From Candidatus Aenigmatarchaeota archaeon (GTDB lineage: Archaea > Aenigmatarchaeota > Aenigmatarchaeia > QMZP01 > JAUXAV01): a DNA stretch of 12,351 bases. The first letter of the stretch is position 1. Every line of letters begins with the position of its first letter. Below, piece by piece: positions 1-6,305 of the stretch. The notes below the pieces were generated by a model, which worked only from the letters and a program-made list of their open reading frames with translations, was not told the DNA's origin and searched no databases. Where the stretch lies: contig JAUXAV010000022.1 of assembly GCA_030619735.1 (NCBI GenBank), forward strand, positions 1-12,351, read 5' to 3'. Both the position numbers and the translations under genes were made by a program.

Positions 1-2
1 CC

Positions 3-191
3 CTGGAGAAGATGAAGACCCTGGTGCCTGAAAAGGTTGCTCAGGGAATAATAGGGATAAGGAATGGCAGGGTAAGGATAGAGCCCGGGTTCGATGGAGT
101 CTATGGTCATCCGGTTTTTAACGGAAAAAAAAGAAAGGTTGGAAATCAGAAAAAATTAGGAAGACAGAAAAGCCTCAGTGATTTCAGTTAA
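3..191 (+). CDS. C-terminal fragment of a probable endonuclease Q (PHP-type) with PCNA-binding tail
   Basis: This is a partial gene, open at the left edge and read in frame from base 3 to a TAA at 189-191, giving 62 residues. The segment carries LVPEKVAQ, then RNGRV and EPGFDGVYG. I recognise this layout as the C-terminus of the PHP-domain family that includes archaeal endonuclease Q, which cuts DNA 5' of deaminated bases (uracil, hypoxanthine). The same ending also occurs in PHP proteins fused to or annotated with UvrD helicases, so the family call is moderate. The last residues, Q-K-S-L-S-D-F-S (165-188), fit a PCNA-interacting PIP box (Q-x-x-L-x-x-F). EndoQ is known to act with PCNA, which supports the call. 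The linker before the tail is lysine-rich. Its stop codon overlaps that of the convergent lipoprotein gene. Confidence 0.6.
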   Translation: MEKMKTLVPEKVAQGIIGIRNGRVRIEPGFDGVYGHPVFNGKKRKVGNQKKLGRQKSLSDFS

Positions 192-1102
192 TAATATTCC
201 TGCTGCCCGGTTCCGGTAACGGTTACAGAGGTTGTTGCATCCACATAATAGTCGTATTCCAGCCTGACCTCGATTGTCCTTTCCTCTGCTATGCTTGGCG
301 CCCTTGTAATCCGGAGGTTGCAGGTAAGGTCATATGATTTTCCCTTCCATAAGTCAATTTTCTGGTATGTCTGGCAGTCTCCTGCCGTTCCCAGGCCATT
401 GGGGAGGGTTATCCTAACATCCACTGGGTAGTCCTCCTGTTCAAAGGTCTTGAATTTTGAACCCGGCGCTCCTGGGCCTGTGTTTTCTATGTGTATTGTT
501 ATCGGGAATGTCCTGCCCCATTCGTCTGTTGACTTTATGTATTTTCCTGTTACCAGATTCACTGAAAGCGGGCCTGCTGTGTATGCTGTATCCTTTGTTG
601 GGAGGGATTTGCCCATCTGCATAAGCCTTCTGAGTTCATCCTCATTGACCAGGGTAATGGGTTTTGTTGCAACGGTCTGGTATGAGTAGTAGACCCTTAC
701 AGCCGGATTATAGGTCTGGCTCAGGGTTCCCGCAAGCCTTGGGGCCTGCAGATCCCATGTAGTGGTGTCGGTTTCCCCCTCTGTCCCGTATTCCGGCCTT
801 GGTGGTATCAGTGTTCCGGCAGAGCCCAGATACTTTGTCTTTACGAAAACCCCCCATTCGGTTGGGTCTATACCGGTTAATTCCGCCTCCACGTTCTCTG
901 CCTCCATGCCGCCCTGGTTCTGGACCCTTATATAAAGCTTGACATCGTCATTGGATTCCACTGAAGAGAAGTCGGGTTCAAAGTTCAGTATTACAACGCC
1001 GGGTCCTGTTCCGCCTCCTGCACCTGTGCAGCCGGAAACCAGCAGGACAAAAAGCAGTAGGATTGGCAGTGAATACCTTATGATTGTGTTTTTCTTTTTC
1101 AT
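188..1102 (-). CDS. Lipoprotein, paralogue of the next gene
   Basis: A secreted lipoprotein of 304 residues if translated from the ATG at 1100-1102. A GTG at 1112-1114 would add four residues and also fits the TATA element at 1138-1146. I prefer the ATG because it gives a standard MKKK signal-peptide start. The signal peptide runs through a hydrophobic stretch (residues 12-24) to the lipobox L-V-S-G-C, with Cys25 as the lipid-anchored residue. A Gly-rich linker follows. The rest is beta-rich, with two Ig-like or CARDB-like segments recognisable by 'VQNQGG' and 'IENTGPG' turns (roughly residues 40-140 and 185-290). A Cys pair near residues 240 and 260 may form a disulfide. No catalytic motif is visible, so binding or envelope structure is the likely role (inference). 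It aligns along its length with the lipoprotein encoded just upstream on the same strand. Confidence 0.75.
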   Translation of the reverse strand: MKKKNTIIRYSLPILLLFVLLVSGCTGAGGGTGPGVVILNFEPDFSSVESNDDVKLYIRVQNQGGMEAENVEAELTGIDPTEWGVFVKTKYLGSAGTLIPPRPEYGTEGETDTTTWDLQAPRLAGTLSQTYNPAVRVYYSYQTVATKPITLVNEDELRRLMQMGKSLPTKDTAYTAGPLSVNLVTGKYIKSTDEWGRTFPITIHIENTGPGAPGSKFKTFEQEDYPVDVRITLPNGLGTAGDCQTYQKIDLWKGKSYDLTCNLRITRAPSIAEERTIEVRLEYDYYVDATTSVTVTGTGQQEYY

Positions 1103-1137
1103 TTCATTCCCCACTATAATTATATTGGGGCTTATTA

Positions 1138-1146
1138 ATTTATAAG
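1138..1146 (-). promoter_or_regulatory. TATA-like element for the lipoprotein gene ending at 188
   Basis: On the minus strand this reads CTTATAAAT. It is centred 28 bases before the GTG at 1114 and 40 before the ATG at 1102. Transcription should begin near 1116, giving either a leaderless GTG start or a leader of about 14 nt before the ATG. A second AT-rich stretch (1115-1126) lies closer but is poorly spaced. Confidence 0.5.
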
Positions 1147-1159
1147 TTTGGGTCTTTGC

Positions 1160-2062
1160 CTAACCAGAGCTCACTATCACGTTCGTTGGCTTCCTGAATT
1201 CATATGTATATTCCACCCATCCCTTAAGGGTATAGGTCTTCTGTATCTCCACTGGTGAAGGCAGTATTTCACAGTACTTCTTTGCTGATTCCTTTTTTAT
1301 CAGCTCCACCCCGTTCTTTTCGTCCTTAAAGGGGAGATTGCAGTATTCTCCTGTTTTCCAGTCTAAACCAGAAGGCAGGGGCTCTATCTCTATCTTGTTC
1401 GGGTCTATCTTGCCGGTCCCGGAGAGGAAGCCGGAGCCTACGTTTTTTATCTGCATTGATATCCTGGCAGTGTCCTCAGTCATGGGGTCAACTGATATGG
1501 GCTGCTGGTCTTCAATAATAAGGTGGGGCTTTACAGGGCCCTCTCCTACTGTTGGTGCTGCGGGTGTAATCCTCCAGTTTTCGCCCCTCCTTATCCTGCT
1601 TTCCAGCTCGTCCTTGTCCATGAGGGTTATCTGGGTTACAACATCTGTCTTGTACGGGTAGATGACCCTTACCTTCATCACGCATGTTGTCTTCAGGTTT
1701 ATGTCCTTCTCTGCCACGAGCTTCCATTTGAATGTCTTTACCTGCTGCGGAAGCATTCTCTCATTGCTGAATTTGGCATCCCCTTCCAGTTCAAAGAGAT
1801 TCTCGCAGTAGTCATAGAGCTCCACCTCAATATCTATCGGCTCCTTTCCCGGTTCCTGGAGGTTCTGGACATCTGCGTATATTGTTGTGGATTGGCCGGC
1901 TGAAATGGCTGCTGGTATCGGGTTCAGGGAATTTATTACTATGACATCAATTGAGCCTTCATAGGTCACTCCGGCTCCTGGGAAAATCCAGTCAAGGCCC
2001 GGTATGGTGCAGCCCGACACAAACACTGCAAGAATTGGCAGTAACAGGGCAAGCTTTTTCAT
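1160..2062 (-). CDS. Lipoprotein, paralogue of the preceding minus-strand gene
   Basis: A 300-residue secreted lipoprotein. The signal peptide starts MKKLALLL and ends at lipobox F-V-S-G-C with Cys18. The mature part is beta-rich, with CARDB/Ig-like turns 'VQNLQEPGKEP' (about residue 66) and 'IKNVGSG' (about residue 205). Relationship to the neighbouring lipoprotein is visible in three places: 'TL-[MV]-[DN]-[KE]-DEL' in the middle, a matching pair of cysteines in the second domain, and an ending of the form E-Y-x-Y. It has an extra pair of cysteines in the first domain (C86 and C127). No enzyme motif is seen. The ATG at 2062 is supported by a TATA element 26 bases upstream. It lies upstream of its paralogue in the same direction, but each gene has its own TATA-like element. 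Its function is unknown; I infer an outer cell-envelope or binding role. Confidence 0.75.
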   Translation of the reverse strand: MKKLALLLPILAVFVSGCTIPGLDWIFPGAGVTYEGSIDVIVINSLNPIPAAISAGQSTTIYADVQNLQEPGKEPIDIEVELYDYCENLFELEGDAKFSNERMLPQQVKTFKWKLVAEKDINLKTTCVMKVRVIYPYKTDVVTQITLMDKDELESRIRRGENWRITPAAPTVGEGPVKPHLIIEDQQPISVDPMTEDTARISMQIKNVGSGFLSGTGKIDPNKIEIEPLPSGLDWKTGEYCNLPFKDEKNGVELIKKESAKKYCEILPSPVEIQKTYTLKGWVEYTYEFRKPTNVIVSSG

Positions 2063-2083
2063 TATTAATAATTGTTCGGTATT

Positions 2084-2092
2084 AATTTATAT
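2084..2092 (-). promoter_or_regulatory. TATA element for the lipoprotein gene starting at 2062
   Basis: The minus strand reads ATATAAATT, centred 26 bases before the ATG. This is the spacing expected for a leaderless archaeal transcript. It faces away from the forward TATA element at 2122-2130, making a compact divergent promoter region. Confidence 0.6.
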
Positions 2093-2117
2093 GTTTGCTG
2101 GTTTTCGCTCTTTGGAC

Positions 2118-2154
2118 AAATCTTTTTATTACCTTTAAACAAAATATTAATGTG
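2118..2154 (+). promoter_or_regulatory. Duplicated promoter and start region, copy 1
   Basis: Contains the TATA-like CTTTTTATT at 2122-2130. It matches 2496-2532 at a constant offset of 378 bases: 13 of 13 bases at 2118-2130, then six different bases, then 13 of 13 at 2137-2149. In copy 2 the aligned start is the ATG of the tail-fibre-like gene; here the same place holds a GTG (2152). That GTG opens a 41-codon frame ending at 2277 that overlaps the small membrane protein gene in another frame. The transcript probably starts here and serves the ATG at 2198 with a leader of about 46 nt. Confidence 0.6.
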
Positions 2155-2197
2155 AGGGTTGTAATCAATATAGGAAACGAGCAAATGGCGGTAGAAA

Positions 2198-2449
2198 ATG
2201 AAAATGAACAAACTAAAGATAACCGTTTTGGTTCTTACTGTTCTGCTAATCCTGGTCCTTGCCTATATAGGGCTTGACAAATACACGCAAGCCGTGCAGC
2301 AGGAGCAGCTAAGTATCTTCCAGCAGGGTGCGCAGTACGGCTATGAGCAGGCAATCATCCAGATAGTGCAGCAGGCCTCAGGATGCCAGCCGGTCCCTTT
2401 GTATATCGAAAACACCACAATCAATATGATTGCTGTCGGGTGCCTGTAG
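2198..2449 (+). CDS. Small single-pass membrane-anchored protein
   Basis: An 83-residue protein with a short basic N-terminus (MKMNKLK), one transmembrane helix (about residues 8-24) and a short exterior or interior domain. The domain has the pattern F-Q-Q-G-A-Q-Y-G-Y-E-Q-A, then I-x-Q-I-V-Q-Q-A, a cysteine, 'VPLYIENTTINMIAV' and a final Cys-Leu. I recognise this pattern from small proteins that recur in Woesearchaeota-like and related uncultivated archaea, with no assigned function. ATGs at 2198 and 2204 are both possible starts. There is no clear Shine-Dalgarno. Unlike most genes here the start lies well beyond the TATA element, so the mRNA would have a leader. It precedes the surface protein gene by 80 bases, and the two share a duplicated promoter sequence, which suggests linked expression (inference). 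Confidence 0.7.
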   Translation: MKMNKLKITVLVLTVLLILVLAYIGLDKYTQAVQQEQLSIFQQGAQYGYEQAIIQIVQQASGCQPVPLYIENTTINMIAVGCL

Positions 2450-2495
2450 CCTTCGGAAGGGGGATAAACAGAAACAATCCACCGGCAGAAACAAA

Positions 2496-2532
2496 AAATC
2501 TTTTTATTCTCAGCAAACAAAATATTAGTATG
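2496..2532 (+). promoter_or_regulatory. Duplicated promoter and start region, copy 2
   Basis: TATA-like CTTTTTATT at 2500-2508, centred 26 bases before the ATG at 2530. This fixes the start of the tail-fibre-like gene even though its reading frame stays open back to 2383, inside the small membrane protein gene. The sequence matches copy 1 at 2118-2154. Confidence 0.7.
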
Positions 2533-3603
2533 AGCCTCCAAATCAACCTGAGCGACAGGCAGTTCGCTGCTCTTGCAGCATCTGTTGTAATAGTTCTAAT
2601 CCTTCTCGGCATGGCCGGGGCCTACAATGAACCGCCAGGGGCAGGCGTGCCCATGATAATGGGCCATTCCGTTGACGAACTGAACCTGTCCCCCTTATAC
2701 ATAGACTGGGCAGCCGGGAGGGTCGGCATCGGGACGACGGCACCAGGGGATTTGTTGCATTTGAGCAGTTCTGGTGCTACAGAAATTCAGATTCACTCTA
2801 CTGGAACAAACAGTCAGCCAGCTTTACGTATAAGGAATGATGGAGAAACTTGGCTGTTGAAGAATGATGGTACGAATGCAGACACTTTTGTTATTAAGGA
2901 TACTACCGCCGAAAGGCTGGTGATAGACACAGATGGCAACGTCGGCATCGGGACGACGAGTCCTAGTCAAAAATTGCACATTAGTGGAACAGGGGATGTA
3001 GCGCTGGTTTTTACACGAGATAACGATGATTCTGATGGTAAGCTAGCTAATGCCTCCATTCAATATGATTGGGGTACAGAAGGTTTCGAGTTCAGGTTAA
3101 ATGGAATAGCGGGGGGTGACACAAAGTTTTTCATCGGAGATAACGGCAATGTCGGCATCGGGACGACGAATCCGGGAGCGAAGCTGGAGGTTAGTGACGG
3201 CTATGTACTGGTCCCGGATCGTCCTGCATTTTCCGTATCCCTGTCTGCTCACTGGACCACACAGGGTGTAATATTATTTAATGCAATAGGAGTTAATAAT
3301 GGCAATCACTATAGCTCCGCTACAGGGAGGTTTACAGCTCCAGTAGGTGCTTTATATCAGATTTGCTTTGGTGGGATGGAATATCCGGACGATGGACGAT
3401 CATATGCGGATATTCGTGTCAATGGGGTGAGACCAACTGGAGGGCGTATTTATTCTTATGGGGGCTCTACATATGATGGGTCTTATAAATGTGTTATAGT
3501 GGATTTGAATGCAGATGATTACGTGGATGTTTACAATATGGATGCGAGCGGTCAGGGTTGGTATAAGAATCCATACGCGTCATTTAGCGGACATTTACTC
3601 TGA
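2530..3603 (+). CDS. Membrane-anchored tail-fibre-like surface protein with C1q/TNF-like C-terminal domain
   Basis: A 357-residue protein. It has an N-terminal membrane anchor (about residues 11-31) and a short linker with 'MGHSVDEL'. Three repeat motifs follow: VGIGTT at about 65-70, NVGIGTT at 137-143 and NVGIGTT at 207-213. The second and third are followed by 'SPSQKLHIS' and 'NPGAKLEVS', the pattern typical of tail-fibre and tail-spike-like proteins and of large surface proteins in uncultivated archaea. Residues 231-357 resemble a C1q/TNF-like trimeric head: 'PAFSV', 'F-N-x-I', 'NNGNHY', 'TGRFTAPV-G-x-Y', and the ending 'SFSGHLL'. The likely product is a trimeric adhesin or recognition fibre anchored in the membrane (inference). 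The C1q-like part uses CGN for four of six arginines, unlike core genes here, suggesting recent acquisition. I find no other phage genes nearby, so this is not evidence of a prophage. The ATG at 2530 is set by its TATA element. Confidence 0.75.
   Translation: MSLQINLSDRQFAALAASVVIVLILLGMAGAYNEPPGAGVPMIMGHSVDELNLSPLYIDWAAGRVGIGTTAPGDLLHLSSSGATEIQIHSTGTNSQPALRIRNDGETWLLKNDGTNADTFVIKDTTAERLVIDTDGNVGIGTTSPSQKLHISGTGDVALVFTRDNDDSDGKLANASIQYDWGTEGFEFRLNGIAGGDTKFFIGDNGNVGIGTTNPGAKLEVSDGYVLVPDRPAFSVSLSAHWTTQGVILFNAIGVNNGNHYSSATGRFTAPVGALYQICFGGMEYPDDGRSYADIRVNGVRPTGGRIYSYGGSTYDGSYKCVIVDLNADDYVDVYNMDASGQGWYKNPYASFSGHLL
2722..2739 (+). repeat. 18-bp perfect repeat, copy 1
   Basis: GTCGGCATCGGGACGACG, encoding V-G-I-G-T-T. 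It is identical to copies at 2941 and 3151, including every synonymous position, at spacings of 219 and 210 bases. Confidence 0.9.
2941..2958 (+). repeat. 18-bp perfect repeat, copy 2
   Basis: The same 18 bases as at 2722. Copies 2 and 3 also share the preceding GGCAA, so the protein motif there is N-V-G-I-G-T-T. Confidence 0.9.
3151..3168 (+). repeat. 18-bp perfect repeat, copy 3
   Basis: The same 18 bases. It is the last intact copy before the C1q-like domain. The sequence after it (GAAGCTGGAGGT) has a close match after the degenerate copy at 3651. Confidence 0.9.
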
Positions 3604-3620
3604 TAATTGTATTCCAAAGC

Positions 3621-3725
3621 ATGTTAGTAGCTATAAAGGAAAGCAGCGATACCGGCATCGGGACAGAGAGTTTGAGTGAGAAGCTGGAAGTGAATGGGAA
3701 CATAATAAGTGAAAACAAAATTTAG
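3621..3725 (+). pseudogene. Stranded tail-fibre repeat remnant after the surface protein stop
   Basis: After the TGA at 3601 a different frame reads from an ATG at 3621 to a TAG at 3723-3725, 34 codons. It contains 'TGIGTESLSEKLEVNG', which is plainly the same motif family as the G-I-G-T-T-x-P-x-x-K-L-E-V units of the upstream gene. The DNA also matches: ACCGGCATCGGGACAG at 3651-3666 against the 18-bp repeat, then GAAGCTGGAAGT against GAAGCTGGAGGT. It has no membrane anchor and no TATA element of its own at a suitable distance. I read it as the old 3' end of the surface protein gene, cut off when a new C-terminal cassette arrived. A working short gene is less likely. Confidence 0.65.
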
Positions 3726-3732
3726 CATCTGA

Positions 3733-3741
3733 TTTTTAATA
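3733..3741 (+). promoter_or_regulatory. TATA element for the class III signal peptide gene
   Basis: TTTTTAATA, centred 26 bases before the ATG at 3763, so a leaderless transcript is expected. The pilin-like gene therefore has its own promoter, separate from the surface protein gene. Confidence 0.6.
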
Positions 3742-3762
3742 AAGGCAAGGCAATAAATTAAT

Positions 3763-4215
3763 ATGAAAGCGCAGATGACCATTGAGTTTGTTGTGGCAGC
3801 AGTTTTGTTTTTTTCACTAATACTTTATATTATGCTTTATCTGAATTCCAGCATTTCTGAATACAGGGAAGAATTCTATGTGGATGAGCTGCAGAGCAGG
3901 GCAATACAGATATCGGATATGCTGCTCCATGACAATGTGGTTGGGGTATCTAGGAGATATCCTGTTATCAGCCTTTCCCGTATTAATTCACTGCAGCAAA
4001 GGTGCGATAACTACTATCCCAACCTGCTTAGTGACCTTGACCTCAGGTATCATAGAATAAAGATACAGATAAATGAAAGCGATACTGGTAATGCGATACT
4101 GGATTGTCCCAGTGTTATCAGCATACCGGAGAAGGCAACAAAGGTCAGTATAATGAGGTTTGGTGTTCTGGATACCACAAATGAGACAGTAATAGTGAAT
4201 TTATGGATGTGGTAA
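3763..4215 (+). CDS. Pilin-like protein with class III signal peptide
   Basis: A 150-residue protein. The N-terminus K-A-Q-M-T-I-E-F followed by a hydrophobic helix (about residues 9-27) is a class III signal peptide of the type cut by archaeal prepilin/preflagellin peptidases. Cleavage should fall just before Q3 or close by, leaving the hydrophobic helix as the pilus-core helix. The remainder contains 'YVDELQSRA' and two cysteines (about residues 89 and 113), and ends in Trp-Met-Trp. This domain is not one I can name; similar proteins in archaeal genomes are usually listed only as class III signal peptide-containing proteins. No peptidase, ATPase or membrane platform gene for pilus assembly lies in the window, so assembly would depend on genes elsewhere. 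A minor pilin or surface appendage role is an inference. Confidence 0.75.
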   Translation: MKAQMTIEFVVAAVLFFSLILYIMLYLNSSISEYREEFYVDELQSRAIQISDMLLHDNVVGVSRRYPVISLSRINSLQQRCDNYYPNLLSDLDLRYHRIKIQINESDTGNAILDCPSVISIPEKATKVSIMRFGVLDTTNETVIVNLWMW

Positions 4216-4225
4216 GGGGAATGGA

Positions 4226-4234
4226 TTTTTAAGT
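4226..4234 (+). promoter_or_regulatory. TATA element for the TrkA-type gene
   Basis: TTTTTAAGT, centred 26 bases before the ATG at 4256. A leaderless transcript is expected. Confidence 0.6.
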
Positions 4235-4255
4235 ATTGGTTCAATAATAATATTC

Positions 4256-4897
4256 ATGCATGTGATAATTGCCGGGGGCGGGAAGCTGGGAGAGGCATTG
4301 GCAAATCTTCTTGTAAATGAGAAGCATGATGTTGTCCTTATAGAGAAGGACGAGAAGGTTTCAGAGGAGCTGGCTGAAAGGCTGGATGCCCTGGTTCTGC
4401 ACGGGGACGCCTCTGACAGCAAGATACTGAAGGATGCGAATATTGAGAAGAGCGATGCAGTGGTTGCAATGACAGGGGATGACAAGACAAATCTTATGAT
4501 ATGCGAGGTTGCAAAGTCCTTTAAGGTCTCTTCTATTGTATCAAGGATAAACCGGGTAACAAATGAGGGGATTTTCGTAAAGCTCGGGATAACCGCTTCC
4601 ATAAATACCACTACTTCAGCTATCCTGGCATTCAAGAAGGTCCTGGAGAAGCCAGGCAAGAGGCTTGTAAACCTGGTGGCAGGGGAAAAGGCAGAGGTGT
4701 TTGAGATGCTTGTTTCTGAGGGTTCTCAGGCCATTGATAAAAGGATAAGGGAAATGGAGAAAAACTTTACCATAGCTGCCATATACAGGAATGGTGAGAT
4801 TATGCTCAGGAAGCCGGATAAGAGGATGCAGGAGGATGATGTCCTGATAATATTCGCGCCCCTGGAAGAGGCAAAAAGGATTGAGGGGATGTTCTAG
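4256..4897 (+). CDS. trkA: TrkA-type potassium uptake regulatory protein (RCK-N plus RCK-C)
   Basis: A 213-residue cytoplasmic regulatory subunit for a Trk/Ktr-type K+ transporter. The N-terminal NAD-binding Rossmann domain (about residues 1-130) shows the glycine motif G7-G-G-K-L-G12, an acidic residue at the end of the second strand (E30) that binds the nucleotide ribose, and 'HGDASD' at 49-54. A TrkA-C domain (about 138-213) follows, with 'FEMLVSEGSQAIDKRIREM' and an acidic 'EDDVLIIF' strand. Length matches the single-unit TrkA of archaea; bacterial TrkA is a tandem duplication of about 450 residues. No TrkH/KtrB membrane subunit lies next to it, so the partner must be elsewhere. The start is fixed by the TATA spacing. 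Confidence 0.9.
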   Translation: MHVIIAGGGKLGEALANLLVNEKHDVVLIEKDEKVSEELAERLDALVLHGDASDSKILKDANIEKSDAVVAMTGDDKTNLMICEVAKSFKVSSIVSRINRVTNEGIFVKLGITASINTTTSAILAFKKVLEKPGKRLVNLVAGEKAEVFEMLVSEGSQAIDKRIREMEKNFTIAAIYRNGEIMLRKPDKRMQEDDVLIIFAPLEEAKRIEGMF

Positions 4898-4905
4898 GAC
4901 GCAAT

Positions 4906-4914
4906 CTTTTATTG
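4906..4914 (+). promoter_or_regulatory. TATA element for the acyl-CoA synthetase gene
   Basis: CTTTTATTG, centred 25 bases before the ATG at 4935, right after the TrkA stop. The two genes are thus probably separate transcripts despite the 37-base gap. Confidence 0.6.
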
Positions 4915-4934
4915 ACAAAAACCAAAAATAATAC

Positions 4935-6305
4935 ATGAAAGGACTTGATTTCTTTTTCAGGCCCAAGTCCGTGGCGGTCATAGGGGCCTCCAGGGACAGG
5001 GAGAAGATTGGCTACTGTGTTCTGAGGGAGATGAAGAAGAGGTATAAGGGGAGGGTCTATCCCATTAATCCCAGGGCCAGGAGCATAATGGGGCTGAAGT
5101 GTTATAGCAGTGTAAAGGACCTGGGGGATTTGGACCTGGCTGTGATAACCGTTCCCTGCAGAGTGGTTCCACTGGTTCTCAGGGAATGCGTGGAAAAGGG
5201 GATAGAGGCTGTTGTTATAATAACATCCGGCTATTCTGAAACCGGGAAAGAGGGGAGGGATAGGGAGGAGGAACTAAAAAGGATTATAAGGGGCTCCAGG
5301 ACCAGGGTAATAGGGGTCAATTGCCTGGGGATATACGATGCGTATTCCGGGGTGGATACGCTCTTCCTTCCTGAAAGCAAGTTCAGGAGGCCCGGGAGGG
5401 GGGGCATAAGCTTCATAACGCAGTCCGGAGCATTCGGCTCCACTATCCTGGATTTGATGTCCTTTGAGGGTATAGGGATTTCCAAGTTCGTGTCCTATGG
5501 CAACCAGACGGATGTGAAGGAGAATGAATTACTGGAATACCTGGACCGGGACAGGAAGACAAGGGTGATAGTCGCATATATAGAGGGGATCTCTGACGGC
5601 AGGAGGTTCATGGGGGTGGCGGGGAAGGCTGTAAAGAACACCCCTGTTGTAATATTCAAGGCAGGCAAGACAGAGATGGGGAGCAGGGCGGCATCATCCC
5701 ATACCGGCTCCCTGGCAGGCTCCTACAGGATTTATGAAGCTGCCTTTAAGCAGACAGGGGTGCTGGAGGCCCAGTCGGTTGAGGAGATGTTTGACTTTGC
5801 AAAGGTCCTGGAATTCCTTAAACCCCCAAAAGGGGACAGGATTGCAGTGGTTACCAATGGCGGGGGGTTCGGGGTGATAATATCGGATGCTGTAATAAGG
5901 AACGGCCTGAAGCTTGCGGACTTCAGTGGGGAGTCCAGAAGGAGGCTGAGGGGAATTCTTCCTGGCTATGCCAATATACATAATCCCCTTGATTTGATAG
6001 GGGATGCTGACAAGGAGAGGTATGAGAAGGCCTTGAATGTTTTGATTAAGGACCCGAATGTTGATGGTGTAATTGCGATTCCCCTTTTGCAGACCTTTTC
6101 GCTTGAACCAGGGGTCATTGATGTGATTGCAGGGATTAAGAAGAAGACAGGGAAGCCCATAATAGCATGTGCCACCGGCGGCGGCTACATAAGGAGGCAT
6201 CTGGCAAGGCTGGAGGGGAAGGGTGTTCCGGCATATATAAGCCCTGAAAGGGCGGTAAGGGCGATGAAGGCGCTGGTTTATTACGGGAGGGTCAAGGATT
6301 CATAG
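4935..6305 (+). CDS. acdA: ADP-forming acetyl/acyl-CoA synthetase, alpha subunit
   Basis: A 456-residue alpha subunit of the NDP-forming acyl-CoA synthetase, which turns acyl-CoA, ADP and phosphate into acid, CoA and ATP. In fermentative archaea this is the main substrate-level ATP step from acetyl-CoA. The CoA-binding Rossmann domain opens with 'KSVAVIGAS' (11-19) and continues to about residue 135. The succinyl-CoA ligase-like domains follow, with 'TQSGAFGS' (162-169), 'YGNQTDV' (188-194) and 'YIEGISDG' (215-222). The phosphorylated histidine is H256 in 'SSHTGSLAGS'. The Gly-rich 'NGGGFGV' is at 308-314. Length fits the separate alpha subunit (about 460). The ATP-grasp beta subunit is not fused and is not in the window. 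Arginine codons are nearly all AGG, with one CGN, a useful baseline for the host. The stop overlaps that of the convergent gene. Confidence 0.9.
   Translation: MKGLDFFFRPKSVAVIGASRDREKIGYCVLREMKKRYKGRVYPINPRARSIMGLKCYSSVKDLGDLDLAVITVPCRVVPLVLRECVEKGIEAVVIITSGYSETGKEGRDREEELKRIIRGSRTRVIGVNCLGIYDAYSGVDTLFLPESKFRRPGRGGISFITQSGAFGSTILDLMSFEGIGISKFVSYGNQTDVKENELLEYLDRDRKTRVIVAYIEGISDGRRFMGVAGKAVKNTPVVIFKAGKTEMGSRAASSHTGSLAGSYRIYEAAFKQTGVLEAQSVEEMFDFAKVLEFLKPPKGDRIAVVTNGGGFGVIISDAVIRNGLKLADFSGESRRRLRGILPGYANIHNPLDLIGDADKERYEKALNVLIKDPNVDGVIAIPLLQTFSLEPGVIDVIAGIKKKTGKPIIACATGGGYIRRHLARLEGKGVPAYISPERAVRAMKALVYYGRVKDS

Noticed and set aside
1523..1903. Forward-strand open frame of 126 codons
   Set aside because: A shadow of the lipoprotein on the minus strand; no promoter or recognisable motif, and the real gene has signal peptide and TATA element.
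2383..2529. N-terminal extension of the surface protein back to an ATG at 2383
   Set aside because: It would overlap the 3' end of the small membrane protein gene, lacks a promoter at the right distance, and would place 49 non-signal residues before the membrane anchor. The ATG at 2530 has a TATA element 26 bases upstream.
2530..3725. Prophage or archaeal virus region, because of the tail-fibre-like protein
   Set aside because: No capsid, terminase, portal, integrase or attachment site is visible, and the protein has its own membrane anchor. Such repeats are common in cellular surface proteins.
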